Source: Rhodanobacter_A agri
GTDB taxonomy: Bacteria; Pseudomonadota; Gammaproteobacteria; Xanthomonadales; Rhodanobacteraceae
Direction: 5' to 3'
DNA length: 64,000 nt
NCBI RefSeq assembly: GCF_044904705.1
Contig: NZ_JADIKL010000015.1
Span: 1 to 64,000, forward strand
Shown here one piece after another: positions 26,318 to 34,443 of this stretch (its first letter is position 1; the number at the start of each line of letters is the position of its first letter). Both the position numbers and the translations under genes were made by a program. The notes below the pieces were generated by a model. That model saw only the letters and a program-made list of their open reading frames with translations. It did no database searches and was not told the DNA's origin.

Positions 26318-27223
26318 TCAGTTCGACGTGCGGATGCGCAGGTCGCCGCTGAACGTCTGGATGTCGATCGCGCCGCTGCCGCTGCCGATGCGCGCGTCGA
26401 GCTTGCTGCCGGGGCCGTGTTCGGATTTCTGCGCCGTGCCGAAATCGCTGCGCAGATCGCCGCTGAAACTGCTGGCATGTACGGCGGCGGAGGTACCGGC
26501 AGGCAGTTGCAGTTGCACGTTGCCGCTCATGCTGTCGACACCGAGCTTGCCGTCCGGCGTGAGGCCGCCCGCGAGCTGCACGTCGCCCGACACCGTGCTC
26601 AGTGTTAACTGGCGCCACGGGCCGCCGTTGGCCTGGATGCGGCCGGAGATAGTCTGCAGCTTCGCCTGTTCGCCCAGTACGGGGGCGAGGATGTCGCCGC
26701 TGACCGTCTGCAGGTTGGCCTGCGTGGCATGGCCGGCCAGTTCGATGTTGCCGCTGACGCTGTCGACATTGAGCGAGGGCGTACGGGCGTTGATCCGTGC
26801 GCGGCCGCTCACCGCGTTGACGGTGATGCTGCCGCCGTCCATGCCGTCGATCACCAGTGGCGCGCTGACCACGCGCACGTCCAGCGTGGCGCCGCGCGGC
26901 ACGCGCAGATCCAGCGTGGTCGGTCCCATGTGACTGTCGTTGCCCCAGTTGAACCAACTGCCGCTGCTGCCCTGCGGCTGCACCTGGATCGTGAGGTTGC
27001 CGTCGCTGCCGGTGATCGCCAGCGGTTTGGCGCCGTCGCCGAGTTGGCCGCCCACCTGCACCGCAGGACGATCCCAGGCGGTGACGTGCACTTCGCCGGC
27101 GACGTTGCTGATGCTGATGCGCGCGGTGGGCGTGGCTGCATGCTGCAGGTTGATCGGCGTGTCGGCCAGGGCCTGGCCGATGCACAGGCACAGCAACAGT
27201 GGAGCGTAACGGGAGATTTTCAT
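26318..27223 (-). CDS. Exported DUF4097-family beta-solenoid protein
   Basis: A 301-residue protein with a signal peptide (MKISRYAPLLLCLCIGQALA). From residue about 35 it consists of short repeated beta segments of the form (L/V)xT(V/I)SGDI, for example SVSGNIEL, TVSGDILA, TISGRIQA, TVSGDVQL, SMSGNVQL, SFSGDLRS and TFSGDLRI, the mark of DUF4097/GGGtGRT-like adhesin-type repeats. The family often lies behind ECF sigma/anti-sigma pairs, as here: it is 19 bases downstream of the anti-sigma-like gene. Role unknown; perhaps an envelope protein controlled by the sigma factor. Confidence 0.85.
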   Translation of the reverse strand: MKISRYAPLLLCLCIGQALADTPINLQHAATPTARISISNVAGEVHVTAWDRPAVQVGGQLGDGAKPLAITGSDGNLTIQVQPQGSSGSWFNWGNDSHMGPTTLDLRVPRGATLDVRVVSAPLVIDGMDGGSITVNAVSGRARINARTPSLNVDSVSGNIELAGHATQANLQTVSGDILAPVLGEQAKLQTISGRIQANGGPWRQLTLSTVSGDVQLAGGLTPDGKLGVDSMSGNVQLQLPAGTSAAVHASSFSGDLRSDFGTAQKSEHGPGSKLDARIGSGSGAIDIQTFSGDLRIRTSN

Positions 27224-27242
27224 GGTCGTTCCTGGCGGTGGT

Positions 27243-27692
27243 TCAGCCGGCCTCGTGGACGAGTTGGCGCAGTTGCGTCTGTTGTTGTTCGGTACGCGCC
27301 AGCAGGCGCTGCAACGATGGTGAGTGGGGGGATTGCTGCATGGCCTGCCGCAATTCGAGTCGCGCCGCATCCAGTTCGATCGCCGCGCCACTGAAGCGCG
27401 GATCGGACGGGTTCCAGGGCGATGGCGCGCGCGCCAGCGCAGCTGCGCCGTCCATCATGGGGCTGGCGTTGCGATGCAGGCGCAGGCCGATGCCGCCTGC
27501 CAGCAGGAAGGCGGCGGCCAGCGCTGCGGCCAGCAACCAGGGCTGCGGCGATGCGTGGTGCGTGACCGGCGTGGCCGGCGCATGGTCACCGCGCGCTTCC
27601 AGCGCGGCGTCGATCGCGTTCCACAGGTCGCGGCGCGGTGCCGTCGGCTGGCGCAGGTTCCGCATCTGCTGCCGCCATTCGAATTCGTTCAT
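27243..27692 (-). CDS. Putative anti-sigma factor, single membrane helix
   Basis: A 149-residue protein with a cytoplasmic N-terminus (MNEFEWRQQMRNLRQPTAPR, DLWNAIDAALEAR), one membrane helix at about residues 53-71 (WLLAAALAAAFLLAGGIGL) and a C-terminal helical region with LDAARLELRQAMQ and TEQQQTQLRQLV. Its start overlaps the sigma-factor stop by four bases (ATGA). No zinc-binding HxxxCxxC motif of ZAS-type anti-sigma factors is present. Anti-sigma function is inferred from position, size and topology. Confidence 0.7.
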   Translation of the reverse strand: MNEFEWRQQMRNLRQPTAPRRDLWNAIDAALEARGDHAPATPVTHHASPQPWLLAAALAAAFLLAGGIGLRLHRNASPMMDGAAALARAPSPWNPSDPRFSGAAIELDAARLELRQAMQQSPHSPSLQRLLARTEQQQTQLRQLVHEAG

Positions 27693-28270
27693 GGTGTTTC
27701 TCCCAAGGCCTTGCGCAGCAACTGCCGTGCCCGGTGCAGTTGCGCTTTGGATGTGCCGACGGCCATGTCCAGTTCGTCGCCGATTTCCTCGTGCCGCCAG
27801 CCTTCCACATCGTGCAGTACCAGCACGGCGCGTGCGCGCGGCGGCAGCTTGCCGATGGCGCGTTCGAGCTCCTTGCGCTCGGCGGCGCAGAACGGCGTCT
27901 CGCCTTGTTCGGGCAAGCTCTCCTCGTCCACGTAGCCAACCGGATCGGCGCGGCGGGCGCGGATCTCCATCAGCGCCACGTTGATCGACAACCGGTACAA
28001 CCAGGTGCCGAAGGCGCTCTCGAAGCGGAAGCCGGGCAGCTTCTGCCAGGCGCGCACGAAGGCCTCCTGGGTGAGGTCCTCGGCGCGGGCGTGGTCGTAG
28101 CCGGCAAGCCGGTATACCGCGCCGTGGATGCGGTCGACGTGCCGGCGGTACAGCCGCTGGAACGCATGGCGGTCGCCAGCCACCGCCGCGCGCACGTCGT
28201 CGGTGTCGTTGTCTGCGGCAACGGGGGCTGGCGGCATCGAACGGTCGGTGGTTGGACAGGCGGCGATCAT
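27689..28270 (-). CDS. ECF-family RNA polymerase sigma factor
   Basis: A 193-residue sigma-70 family protein with region 2 (FQRLYRRHVDRIHGAVYRLAG, DLTQEAFVRAWQKLPGFR, FGTWLYRLSINVALMEIR) and region 4 (AIGKLPPRARAVLVLHDVEG, HEEIGDELDMAVGTSKAQLHR), separated by a short linker. This is the ECF architecture. The first 11 residues before a second ATG (at 28237) are not conserved-looking, so the true start may be there. It heads an operon of sigma factor, anti-sigma and DUF4097 protein. The stimulus is unknown. Confidence 0.92.
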   Translation of the reverse strand: MIAACPTTDRSMPPAPVAADNDTDDVRAAVAGDRHAFQRLYRRHVDRIHGAVYRLAGYDHARAEDLTQEAFVRAWQKLPGFRFESAFGTWLYRLSINVALMEIRARRADPVGYVDEESLPEQGETPFCAAERKELERAIGKLPPRARAVLVLHDVEGWRHEEIGDELDMAVGTSKAQLHRARQLLRKALGETP

Positions 28271-28351
28271 CTTGCCAGCTTGGATGCCGCCCGTGGCGCC
28301 AGGGTTTGCATCGCCGCGGCCGGATCGGTCCGCGACGATGCAAACGGACTC

Positions 28352-30139
28352 TCAAGCGGTGGCCGCCTCGCGCGGCATGTCGCCCAGCGCTCCGGCCACG
28401 CGTTGTTGCTCGGCGCGCAGGGCCGCGGGCAGGCGCGGTGCAAAACCGTCGAGGTAGTCGCCGATGGCGGCGAGCTCGGCCTGCCAGCCCGCACGATCCA
28501 TCGTCAGCAGCTCGTCCATCGTGGCGGGATCGATGGCGAGGCCATCGAGCTTCAGTTCACCGGTGGCGGGCAAGGTGCCGATCGGCGTCTCCACGCCGCT
28601 GACCTTGCCTTCTACGCGGTTGATCATCCATTCCAGCACGCGCAGGTTGTCGCCGAAGCCCGGCCAAAGGAACTTGCCGTCCCTTCCTTTGCGGAACCAG
28701 TTGACGTGGTAGATCTTCGGCAGCCTGGCGCCTGGGCGATCGAATGACAGCCAATGCGCGAAGTAGTCGCCGTAGTGGTAGCCGGCGAACGGCTTCATCG
28801 CCATCGAGTCGCGGCGCAGCACGCCGACCGCGCCGGTGGCCGCGGCGGTGGTTTCCGAGCCCATCGCCGCACCCATCAACACGCCATGGGTCCAGTCGCG
28901 CGCTTCCATCACCAGCGGCAACAGCGAGGGGCGGCGGCCGCCGAACACAATGGCGCTGATCGGCACGCCTTGCGCGTCCTCGGCCTTCGGCGACCAGGTG
29001 GGGCACTGCTTTGCGCTTACGGTGAAACGCGAGTTCGGGTGCGCGGCCGGGCCGTTGGCCGGGTCGTAGGGGCGGCCTTGCCAGTCGGTGACCGGCGTGC
29101 CGGGCAGGCCTTCCCACCACGGCTGGTTGTCGGCGGTGACGGCAACGTTGGTGAAGATGGTGTCGCGCGCAATGCTCTTCAGTGCGTTCGGATTGCTGCT
29201 GTCGCTGGTACCCGGCGCCACGCCGAAGAAGCCGGCCTCGGGGTTGATGGCGTACAACCGGCCGTCCGCGCCCGGGCGCATCCAGCAGATGTCGTCGCCC
29301 ACCGTCCACACCTTCCAGCCGTCCCTGCGGTAGCCCTCCGGCGGGATCAGCATCGCGAGGTTGGTCTTGCCGCAGGCAGAGGGGAAGGCAGCCGCGATGT
29401 AATGGGTTTCGCCCCGGGGATTCTCGATGCCCACGATCAGCATGTGCTCCGCCAGCCAGCCCTCGTCGCGAGCCTGGTTGGAGGCAATGCGCAGCGCGTG
29501 GCACTTCTTGCCCAGCAGAGCGTTGCCGCCGTAGCCGGAGCCATAGGACTTGATCGTGCGCTCCTCGGGGAAGTGCATGATGAAACGGCGATCCGGGTCG
29601 AGCTCACCGGTGGAGTGCAGGCCTTTCACGAACACGCCGTCCGAGAGCAGGCCCTCGCGCTCGATCCGCTCCTGCGCCGCCTTGCCCATGCGGGTCATGA
29701 TCTTCATGTTGGCGACCACGTAGGGGCTGTCGGTGATCTCCACGCCGCAGCGCGACAGCGGCGAGTCGATCGGGCCCATGCAGTACGGGATCACGTACAT
29801 GGTGCGCCCTTCCATGCAGCCCGCGAATAGCGCGTCCATCTTTGCGTGCGCCTCGGCCGGATCCATCCAGTGGTTGTTCGGGCCGGTGTCTTCCTGGTTC
29901 GGGTGGCAGACCAGGGTGAGGTGCTCGACGCGTGCCACATCGGACGGGTGGGAGCGGTGCAGGTAGCAGCCCGGGTGCGTCTGCTGGTTCAGCTCGATCA
30001 GGGTACCGTCGGCCAGCATCTGCTGCACCAGGGTGCGGTACTCGTCCTCCGAGCCATCGCACCAGTGGATCTGCGCGGGGCGGGTGAGTGCCGCCACCTC
30101 GTTGACCCAGCGTTCGAGCGCTTCCAAGGTGCTTGCCAT
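28352..30139 (-). CDS. pckG: Phosphoenolpyruvate carboxykinase (GTP)
   Basis: A 595-residue GTP-dependent PEPCK, which converts oxaloacetate and GTP to PEP, CO2 and GDP for gluconeogenesis. Diagnostic blocks are NHWMDPAEAHAKMDALFAG, TMYVIPYCMGPIDSP, SGYGGNALLGKKCHALRIAS, the P-loop AAFPSACGKTNLAMLIPP and the metal-site region TVGDDICWMRPG. Full length for the GTP class. The start is the ATG before ASTLEALERWVNEVAAL; upstream in-frame codons run through promoter-like DNA. Most gammaproteobacteria use the ATP enzyme, whereas the GTP type is usual in xanthomonads. Confidence 0.97.
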   Translation of the reverse strand: MASTLEALERWVNEVAALTRPAQIHWCDGSEDEYRTLVQQMLADGTLIELNQQTHPGCYLHRSHPSDVARVEHLTLVCHPNQEDTGPNNHWMDPAEAHAKMDALFAGCMEGRTMYVIPYCMGPIDSPLSRCGVEITDSPYVVANMKIMTRMGKAAQERIEREGLLSDGVFVKGLHSTGELDPDRRFIMHFPEERTIKSYGSGYGGNALLGKKCHALRIASNQARDEGWLAEHMLIVGIENPRGETHYIAAAFPSACGKTNLAMLIPPEGYRRDGWKVWTVGDDICWMRPGADGRLYAINPEAGFFGVAPGTSDSSNPNALKSIARDTIFTNVAVTADNQPWWEGLPGTPVTDWQGRPYDPANGPAAHPNSRFTVSAKQCPTWSPKAEDAQGVPISAIVFGGRRPSLLPLVMEARDWTHGVLMGAAMGSETTAAATGAVGVLRRDSMAMKPFAGYHYGDYFAHWLSFDRPGARLPKIYHVNWFRKGRDGKFLWPGFGDNLRVLEWMINRVEGKVSGVETPIGTLPATGELKLDGLAIDPATMDELLTMDRAGWQAELAAIGDYLDGFAPRLPAALRAEQQRVAGALGDMPREAATA

Positions 30140-30185
30140 CGTGTTCCTCACTGGTCTTGTGACAAAAGAGAGGAGGAACCGTAGT

Positions 30186-30217
30186 TTGCATGCACTGGCA
30201 TTGCAAGGTTGCATGCA
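30186..30217 (-). promoter_or_regulatory. Direct repeats in the pckG promoter region
   Basis: Two identical TTGCATGCA nonamers begin 23 bases apart (30186 and 30209), with TTGCAA between them, 47-78 bases upstream of pckG. Spacing of about two helical turns suggests a regulator binding site. On the minus strand TTGCAA N17 TACGGT could be the promoter. No regulator is identified. Confidence 0.4.
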
Positions 30218-30231
30218 GCAGGAGATGGAAA

Positions 30232-30253
30232 AAACGGCGCCGTGGCGCCGTTT
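30232..30253 (-). terminator. Terminator of the TetR-family gene
   Basis: Arms AAACGGCGCC and GGCGCCGTTT with a 2-base loop; on the minus strand the stem runs into TTTTTTCC. It lies 22 bases past the TetR gene stop. Confidence 0.85.
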
Positions 30254-30275
30254 CGCAAGCTCTTTACGGGGTGGA

Positions 30276-30854
30276 TCAGGCCGGGATCAGAGTAGCGATC
30301 ATGTGTTCCACGTAGGTGTCGAATTCCTCGTGGTTGATGCGCGGCAGGCCCAGGGTGAAGTTCAGTTGCAGGAAACCGACGTAGGCGGCGTAGGTAAGCC
30401 GCGCGCGATTCAGTGCCTCGCGCGGCGGCAGGCCGGCTTCGCGATAGGCAGTGTTGAGAAATTCGGTGCGCCGCTGCGATACCCGCGCCATCACCGGCAC
30501 CACCAGCGGATGGTCCAGTGCTTTCAACAGGGCGGCGTAGACGCGGTGCGGCTGCAGTTCGTGCGCCACGCGGCGGAACAGCTCGGGCAGACGCTGGCGC
30601 GGATCGGCGATCTGTTCGATCTGGCCCAGCACTTCGCGCTCGCCGTACTGCTCCCAGCGCTCCAGCGCTGCCTGCAGCAAGGCCTCGCGGGTGCGGAAAT
30701 GCCAGTAGAAGCTGCCCTTGGTGACGCCCAATTGGCGAGCCAGGGCCTCGACGGCCAGTGCGCCCACGCCTTGGTCGGCGATCATCTGCAGGGCGGCAAC
30801 TTCCCAATCTTCCGCGGTAAGGCGGGTGCGTTCCGGTTTGGGGCTGGAATCCAT
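30276..30854 (-). CDS. TetR-family transcriptional regulator
   Basis: A 192-residue TetR-type repressor. Residues about 10-57 are the helix-turn-helix (LTAEDWEVAALQMIADQGVG, ALARQLGVTKGSFYWHFRTR). The rest is a helical ligand-binding domain. It is divergent from an alpha/beta hydrolase-fadE pair, which suggests control of fatty-acid or acyl-CoA breakdown, as TetR regulators such as PsrA do elsewhere. The start ATG has no ribosome binding site: TACCAT lies just 6 bases before it, so the transcript may be leaderless. Confidence 0.9.
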   Translation of the reverse strand: MDSSPKPERTRLTAEDWEVAALQMIADQGVGALAVEALARQLGVTKGSFYWHFRTREALLQAALERWEQYGEREVLGQIEQIADPRQRLPELFRRVAHELQPHRVYAALLKALDHPLVVPVMARVSQRRTEFLNTAYREAGLPPREALNRARLTYAAYVGFLQLNFTLGLPRINHEEFDTYVEHMIATLIPA

Positions 30855-30925
30855 GACCGTATGGTAGCCGCTGTGCCCGGCTTTGTAATCCACGGCAGCG
30901 GCACGCCGGGTCGGGCGGTACCGGG

Positions 30926-30968
30926 TTGACTGTGCTGGATCGGGCGATCCATACTCACCCGTATGGAC
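30926..30968 (+). promoter_or_regulatory. Promoter and candidate TetR operator of the hydrolase-fadE genes
   Basis: TTGACT, 18 bases, then CATACT puts transcription start at or within 2 bases of the ATG at 30963, and there is no Shine-Dalgarno sequence, so the mRNA looks leaderless. The palindrome CCATAC-TCACCC-GTATGG overlaps the -10 and the start codon. A related CCAT...ATGG element (CCATACGGTCATGG on the minus strand) covers the TetR start. Confidence 0.45.
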
Positions 30969-31880
30969 AAATTCGCGCCATCGACATCCGCCAGCCGTAC
31001 CGAGTTCGCCGCGACCGGCGACGGCCTGCGTCTGGCCGTGGAAGCACATGGTGCCGACAGTGCGCCAACCCTGCTGTTCGCGCACGGCTTCGGCCAGACC
31101 CGCCGCGCGTGGACCGGCGCAGCTGCGACGCTGGCGGCGCGAGGTTGCCGCTGCGTCAGCTTCGATGCGCGTGGCCATGGCGAGAGCGACCCCCTGCCAG
31201 GCGGCAGCTATCACATGCAGCAGTTCGCCGACGACATGCTGATGCTGGCGCGCGCGCAACCGGCACCGCCGATCCTGGTGGGCGCCTCGATGGGCGGCCT
31301 GCTGGGGCTGGTGGCCGCCGGCGAAACGCGGCCGGCACCGTTCCGCGCGCTGGTGCTGGTGGACATCACGCCGCGCTGGGAGACCCGCGGCGTGGAACGC
31401 ATCCTCGCCTTCATGCAGGCGCACCCGGATGGCTTCGCCGGCTATGCCGAGGCCGCCGAGGAGATTGCCGTCTACCTGCCGCAACGCAGTGGCCGCAAGA
31501 GCGAGGAGCAGTTGCGCCCGCTGCTGCGCGAAGGCGTCGATGGCCGCCTGCGCTGGCATTGGGACCCGGCTCTGCTGGGCGGCGATCTGGTGCAGGAGAG
31601 CGAGCGCTACCAGCCGCGCCTGCTCGCCGCCGCAGCCCGGGTGGACGTGCCGGTGCTGCTGCTCTCGGGCGAGCGCAGCGACGTGGTCTCGCACGCCACG
31701 GTCGCCGAATTCCTGCAGCTGGTGCCGCACGCGCGTCACGTCGAGGTGGCCGGCGCCACCCATATGCTGGCGGGCGACGCCAACGATGCGTTCACCCGCG
31801 AGATCGCAGGTTTCATTCATTCACTGGACGATGCAGACGCCCGGCCGGGCGCGCGCATCGCCCGACCGCAACAAGCATGA
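30963..31880 (+). CDS. Alpha/beta hydrolase
   Basis: A 305-residue alpha/beta-fold hydrolase. HGFGQTRRAW forms the oxyanion region, GASMGGLLGLVA is the nucleophile elbow (Ser in GxSxG), SGERSDVVS supplies the likely acid and GATHMLAG the catalytic His. No signal peptide. It is 19 bases upstream of fadE and probably cotranscribed; a thioesterase-, lipase- or epoxide-hydrolase-like role in lipid use fits this position, but the substrate is not readable. Confidence 0.85.
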   Translation: MDKFAPSTSASRTEFAATGDGLRLAVEAHGADSAPTLLFAHGFGQTRRAWTGAAATLAARGCRCVSFDARGHGESDPLPGGSYHMQQFADDMLMLARAQPAPPILVGASMGGLLGLVAAGETRPAPFRALVLVDITPRWETRGVERILAFMQAHPDGFAGYAEAAEEIAVYLPQRSGRKSEEQLRPLLREGVDGRLRWHWDPALLGGDLVQESERYQPRLLAAAARVDVPVLLLSGERSDVVSHATVAEFLQLVPHARHVEVAGATHMLAGDANDAFTREIAGFIHSLDDADARPGARIARPQQA

Positions 31881-31899
31881 CCGCAACGAGGATGTCGAG

Positions 31900-34374
31900 A
31901 TGGCCGTGATACTGACCCTGCTGGCGGCGCTCATCGCGAGCGGCGCCTGCGCCTACCACCGCAGCAGCCTGCGCATGTTCGCAGTCGCCGCCCCTGTGGC
32001 CACGCTGGTCGTGGGCCTGGCGGCCGGCGCGCCGTGGACGATGATCCTGCTGCTGATCGTCGAGCTAGGCATCGCGGTGCCGTTGCTGATGGACGGTTTT
32101 CGCCGCCGGCAGATCACCGCGCTGCTGCTGAAGCTGTTCGCCAAGGTCACGCCGAAACTGTCGGAGACCGAACAGACCGCGCTGGAAGCCGGCACGGTGG
32201 GCTTCGAGGGCGAGCTGTTCTCCGGCAAGCCGGACTGGCACGAGCTGCTGAAGCAGCCGAAGCCCGAGCTGAGCGTGGAGGAACAAGCCTTCCTCGACGG
32301 CCCGGTGGAAGAGCTCTGCGCGATGATCGACGACTGGCAGATCACCCACGAGCTGGCCGACCTGCCGCCGGAAATCTGGGCCTTCATCAAGAAGCACCGG
32401 TTCTTCGGCATGATCATTCCGAAGCAGTACGGCGGCCTGCAGTTCTCCGCGCTGGCGCATTCGGCGGTGTTGCAGAAGCTGTCGACGATGTCGGCCACGG
32501 TGGCGTCCACGGTGGCGGTGCCGAACTCGCTGGGCCCGGCGGAGCTGCTGCTGCACTACGGCTCGGACGAGCAGAAAAACTACTACCTGCCACGCCTCGC
32601 GGTGGGCGAGGAGATCCCCTGTTTCGCGCTCACCGGCCCCTACGCCGGTTCCGATGCCACCTCGATTCCCGATTACGGCATCGTCTGCAAGCAGGTGGTG
32701 GACGGCGTCGAGACACTGGGCGTGAAGCTCACCTTCGACAAGCGCTACATCACGCTGGCGCCGATCGCCACGGTGGTGGGCCTGGCCTTCCGCATGTACG
32801 ACCCCGAGCGCCTGCTCGGCGACAAGGATGACCTCGGCATCACCCTCGCCTTGCTGCCGCGTTCGACGCCGGGGCTGGAGATCGGCCGCCGCCATTTCCC
32901 GCTCAACATCCCGTTCCAGAACGGTCCGATCCACGGCAAGGACGTGTTCGCGCCGCTCAGCACACTCATCGGCGGACCGCACATGGCCGGCCACGGCTGG
33001 CGCATGCTGGTGGAATGCCTGTCGGTGGGGCGTGCGATCTCGCTGCCGTCGAATGCCACCGGCGCCATGCGCGGCTCGGCCGCAGCCACCGGCGCATACG
33101 CGCGCATGCGCAAGCAATTCGGCCTCGCCATCGCCCGCTTCGAGGGTGTGGAGGAAGCGCTCGGCCGCATCGGCGGTCTCACCTACGCCACCACGGCGCT
33201 GTCGCGCGCCACCGCCGCGGCGGTGGATCGCGGCGAGAAGCCGGCGGTGCCGTCGGCGATCGCCAAGTACCACGCCACCGAATGGGCGCGCGTGGTGGCC
33301 GGCGACACCATGGACGTGCACGGCGGCAAGGCGGTGCAGCTCGGCCCGAAGAACTACGCCGGGCGCGGCTGGTCCAGCGTGCCGATCGCGATCACGGTGG
33401 AAGGCGCGAACATCATGACGCGCAGCCTGATGATCTTCGGCCAGGGCGCGATCCGCTGCCATCCCTACGTGCTGAAGGAAATGCAGGCGCTGTCGATCGC
33501 TGACTACGGCGATCGCCTGCGCAGCTTCGACAAGGCGCTGTTCGGACACATCGGCTTCGGCTTCTCCAACGCCGTGCGCAGCTTCGCGATGGGGCTGTCC
33601 GGCGGCCGCATGGGCGAAGCCGCGGGCGATGCTTACACGCGCCGCTACTACCGCAAGCTCAACCGCTACTCCGCGGCGCTGGCGCTGTGCGCCGACACCT
33701 TCATGGGCGTGCTGGGCGGGAAGCTGAAGTTCAAGGAGAAGCTCTCGGCGCGTCTAGGCGACGTGCTGAGCTACCTGTATATCGCCAGCGCGATGCTCAA
33801 GCGCTACGAGGACACCGGCCGGCCGGAGGCGGATCGCCCCTTCCTCGCCTGGGGTTTCCACGAGTGCATGTGGCTGATCCAGAACGCGCTGGACGGCGCG
33901 ATCCGCAACTTCCCGGTGCGTCCGGTGGCGTGGCTGCTGCGCGCGCTGGTGTTCCCGCTGGGCCGCCGCGAGGTGCCGCCGACCGATCGCCTGGGCCGTC
34001 GCGTGGCGGCGTTGCTCACCGCGCCGAACGAAGCGCGCGCGCGCCTCACGGAATGGGTGTACCTCACGCCCACCGCGAACAACACGGTTGGCCGCATGAA
34101 CGCGCTGCTGCCCGACGTGATCGCCGCCGAGCCGGTGGAGCGCAAGTTCCTGAAGGGCCTGAAGGCTGGCCAGTTCAAGGCGCACGACTACGACGGCCAG
34201 CTGGCCGAGGCATTGGCCGCCAACGTCATCGGCCAGGCCGAGCACGATCTGCTGAAGCGGGTCCACGCGGCGGTGTTCGAGTTCATCTCGGTGGACGACT
34301 TCGATCCGTCCGAGCTGCGTGCGGCGTCGGCGCGCATGGACGAGCAGCGCAAGCCTCTGGCCGACGTGGCGTAG
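31900..34374 (+). CDS. fadE: Acyl-CoA dehydrogenase, FadE type
   Basis: An 824-residue enzyme of the large proteobacterial FadE class, starting beta-oxidation by alpha,beta-desaturation of acyl-CoA with FAD. The N-terminus has two hydrophobic helices (LTLLAALIASGACAY and MILLLIVELGIAVPLLM), as in E. coli FadE. The dehydrogenase core is recognised by KKHRFFGMIIPKQYGGLQFS, FALTGPYAGSDATSIPD and MDVHGGKAVQLGPKNYAGRG. The C-terminal 300 residues match the FadE-specific extension. The start ATG has a GAGG-like site. Electrons pass to EtfAB; etfB is at the window's left edge. Confidence 0.95.
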   Translation: MAVILTLLAALIASGACAYHRSSLRMFAVAAPVATLVVGLAAGAPWTMILLLIVELGIAVPLLMDGFRRRQITALLLKLFAKVTPKLSETEQTALEAGTVGFEGELFSGKPDWHELLKQPKPELSVEEQAFLDGPVEELCAMIDDWQITHELADLPPEIWAFIKKHRFFGMIIPKQYGGLQFSALAHSAVLQKLSTMSATVASTVAVPNSLGPAELLLHYGSDEQKNYYLPRLAVGEEIPCFALTGPYAGSDATSIPDYGIVCKQVVDGVETLGVKLTFDKRYITLAPIATVVGLAFRMYDPERLLGDKDDLGITLALLPRSTPGLEIGRRHFPLNIPFQNGPIHGKDVFAPLSTLIGGPHMAGHGWRMLVECLSVGRAISLPSNATGAMRGSAAATGAYARMRKQFGLAIARFEGVEEALGRIGGLTYATTALSRATAAAVDRGEKPAVPSAIAKYHATEWARVVAGDTMDVHGGKAVQLGPKNYAGRGWSSVPIAITVEGANIMTRSLMIFGQGAIRCHPYVLKEMQALSIADYGDRLRSFDKALFGHIGFGFSNAVRSFAMGLSGGRMGEAAGDAYTRRYYRKLNRYSAALALCADTFMGVLGGKLKFKEKLSARLGDVLSYLYIASAMLKRYEDTGRPEADRPFLAWGFHECMWLIQNALDGAIRNFPVRPVAWLLRALVFPLGRREVPPTDRLGRRVAALLTAPNEARARLTEWVYLTPTANNTVGRMNALLPDVIAAEPVERKFLKGLKAGQFKAHDYDGQLAEALAANVIGQAEHDLLKRVHAAVFEFISVDDFDPSELRAASARMDEQRKPLADVA

Positions 34375-34398
34375 CCGCGTCGCAGCCGTGGTAAGCAA

Positions 34399-34425
34399 CG
34401 AACGGGGCGCGCGTCGCCCCGTTCG
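34399..34425. terminator. Bidirectional terminator between fadE and the signalling operon
   Basis: Arms CGAACGGGGCG and CGCCCCGTTCG around a 5-base loop lie between the convergent stops. There is no strong T-run, so efficiency is uncertain. Confidence 0.65.
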
Positions 34426-34443
34426 CTTGCCGCAGGCGGGTTG

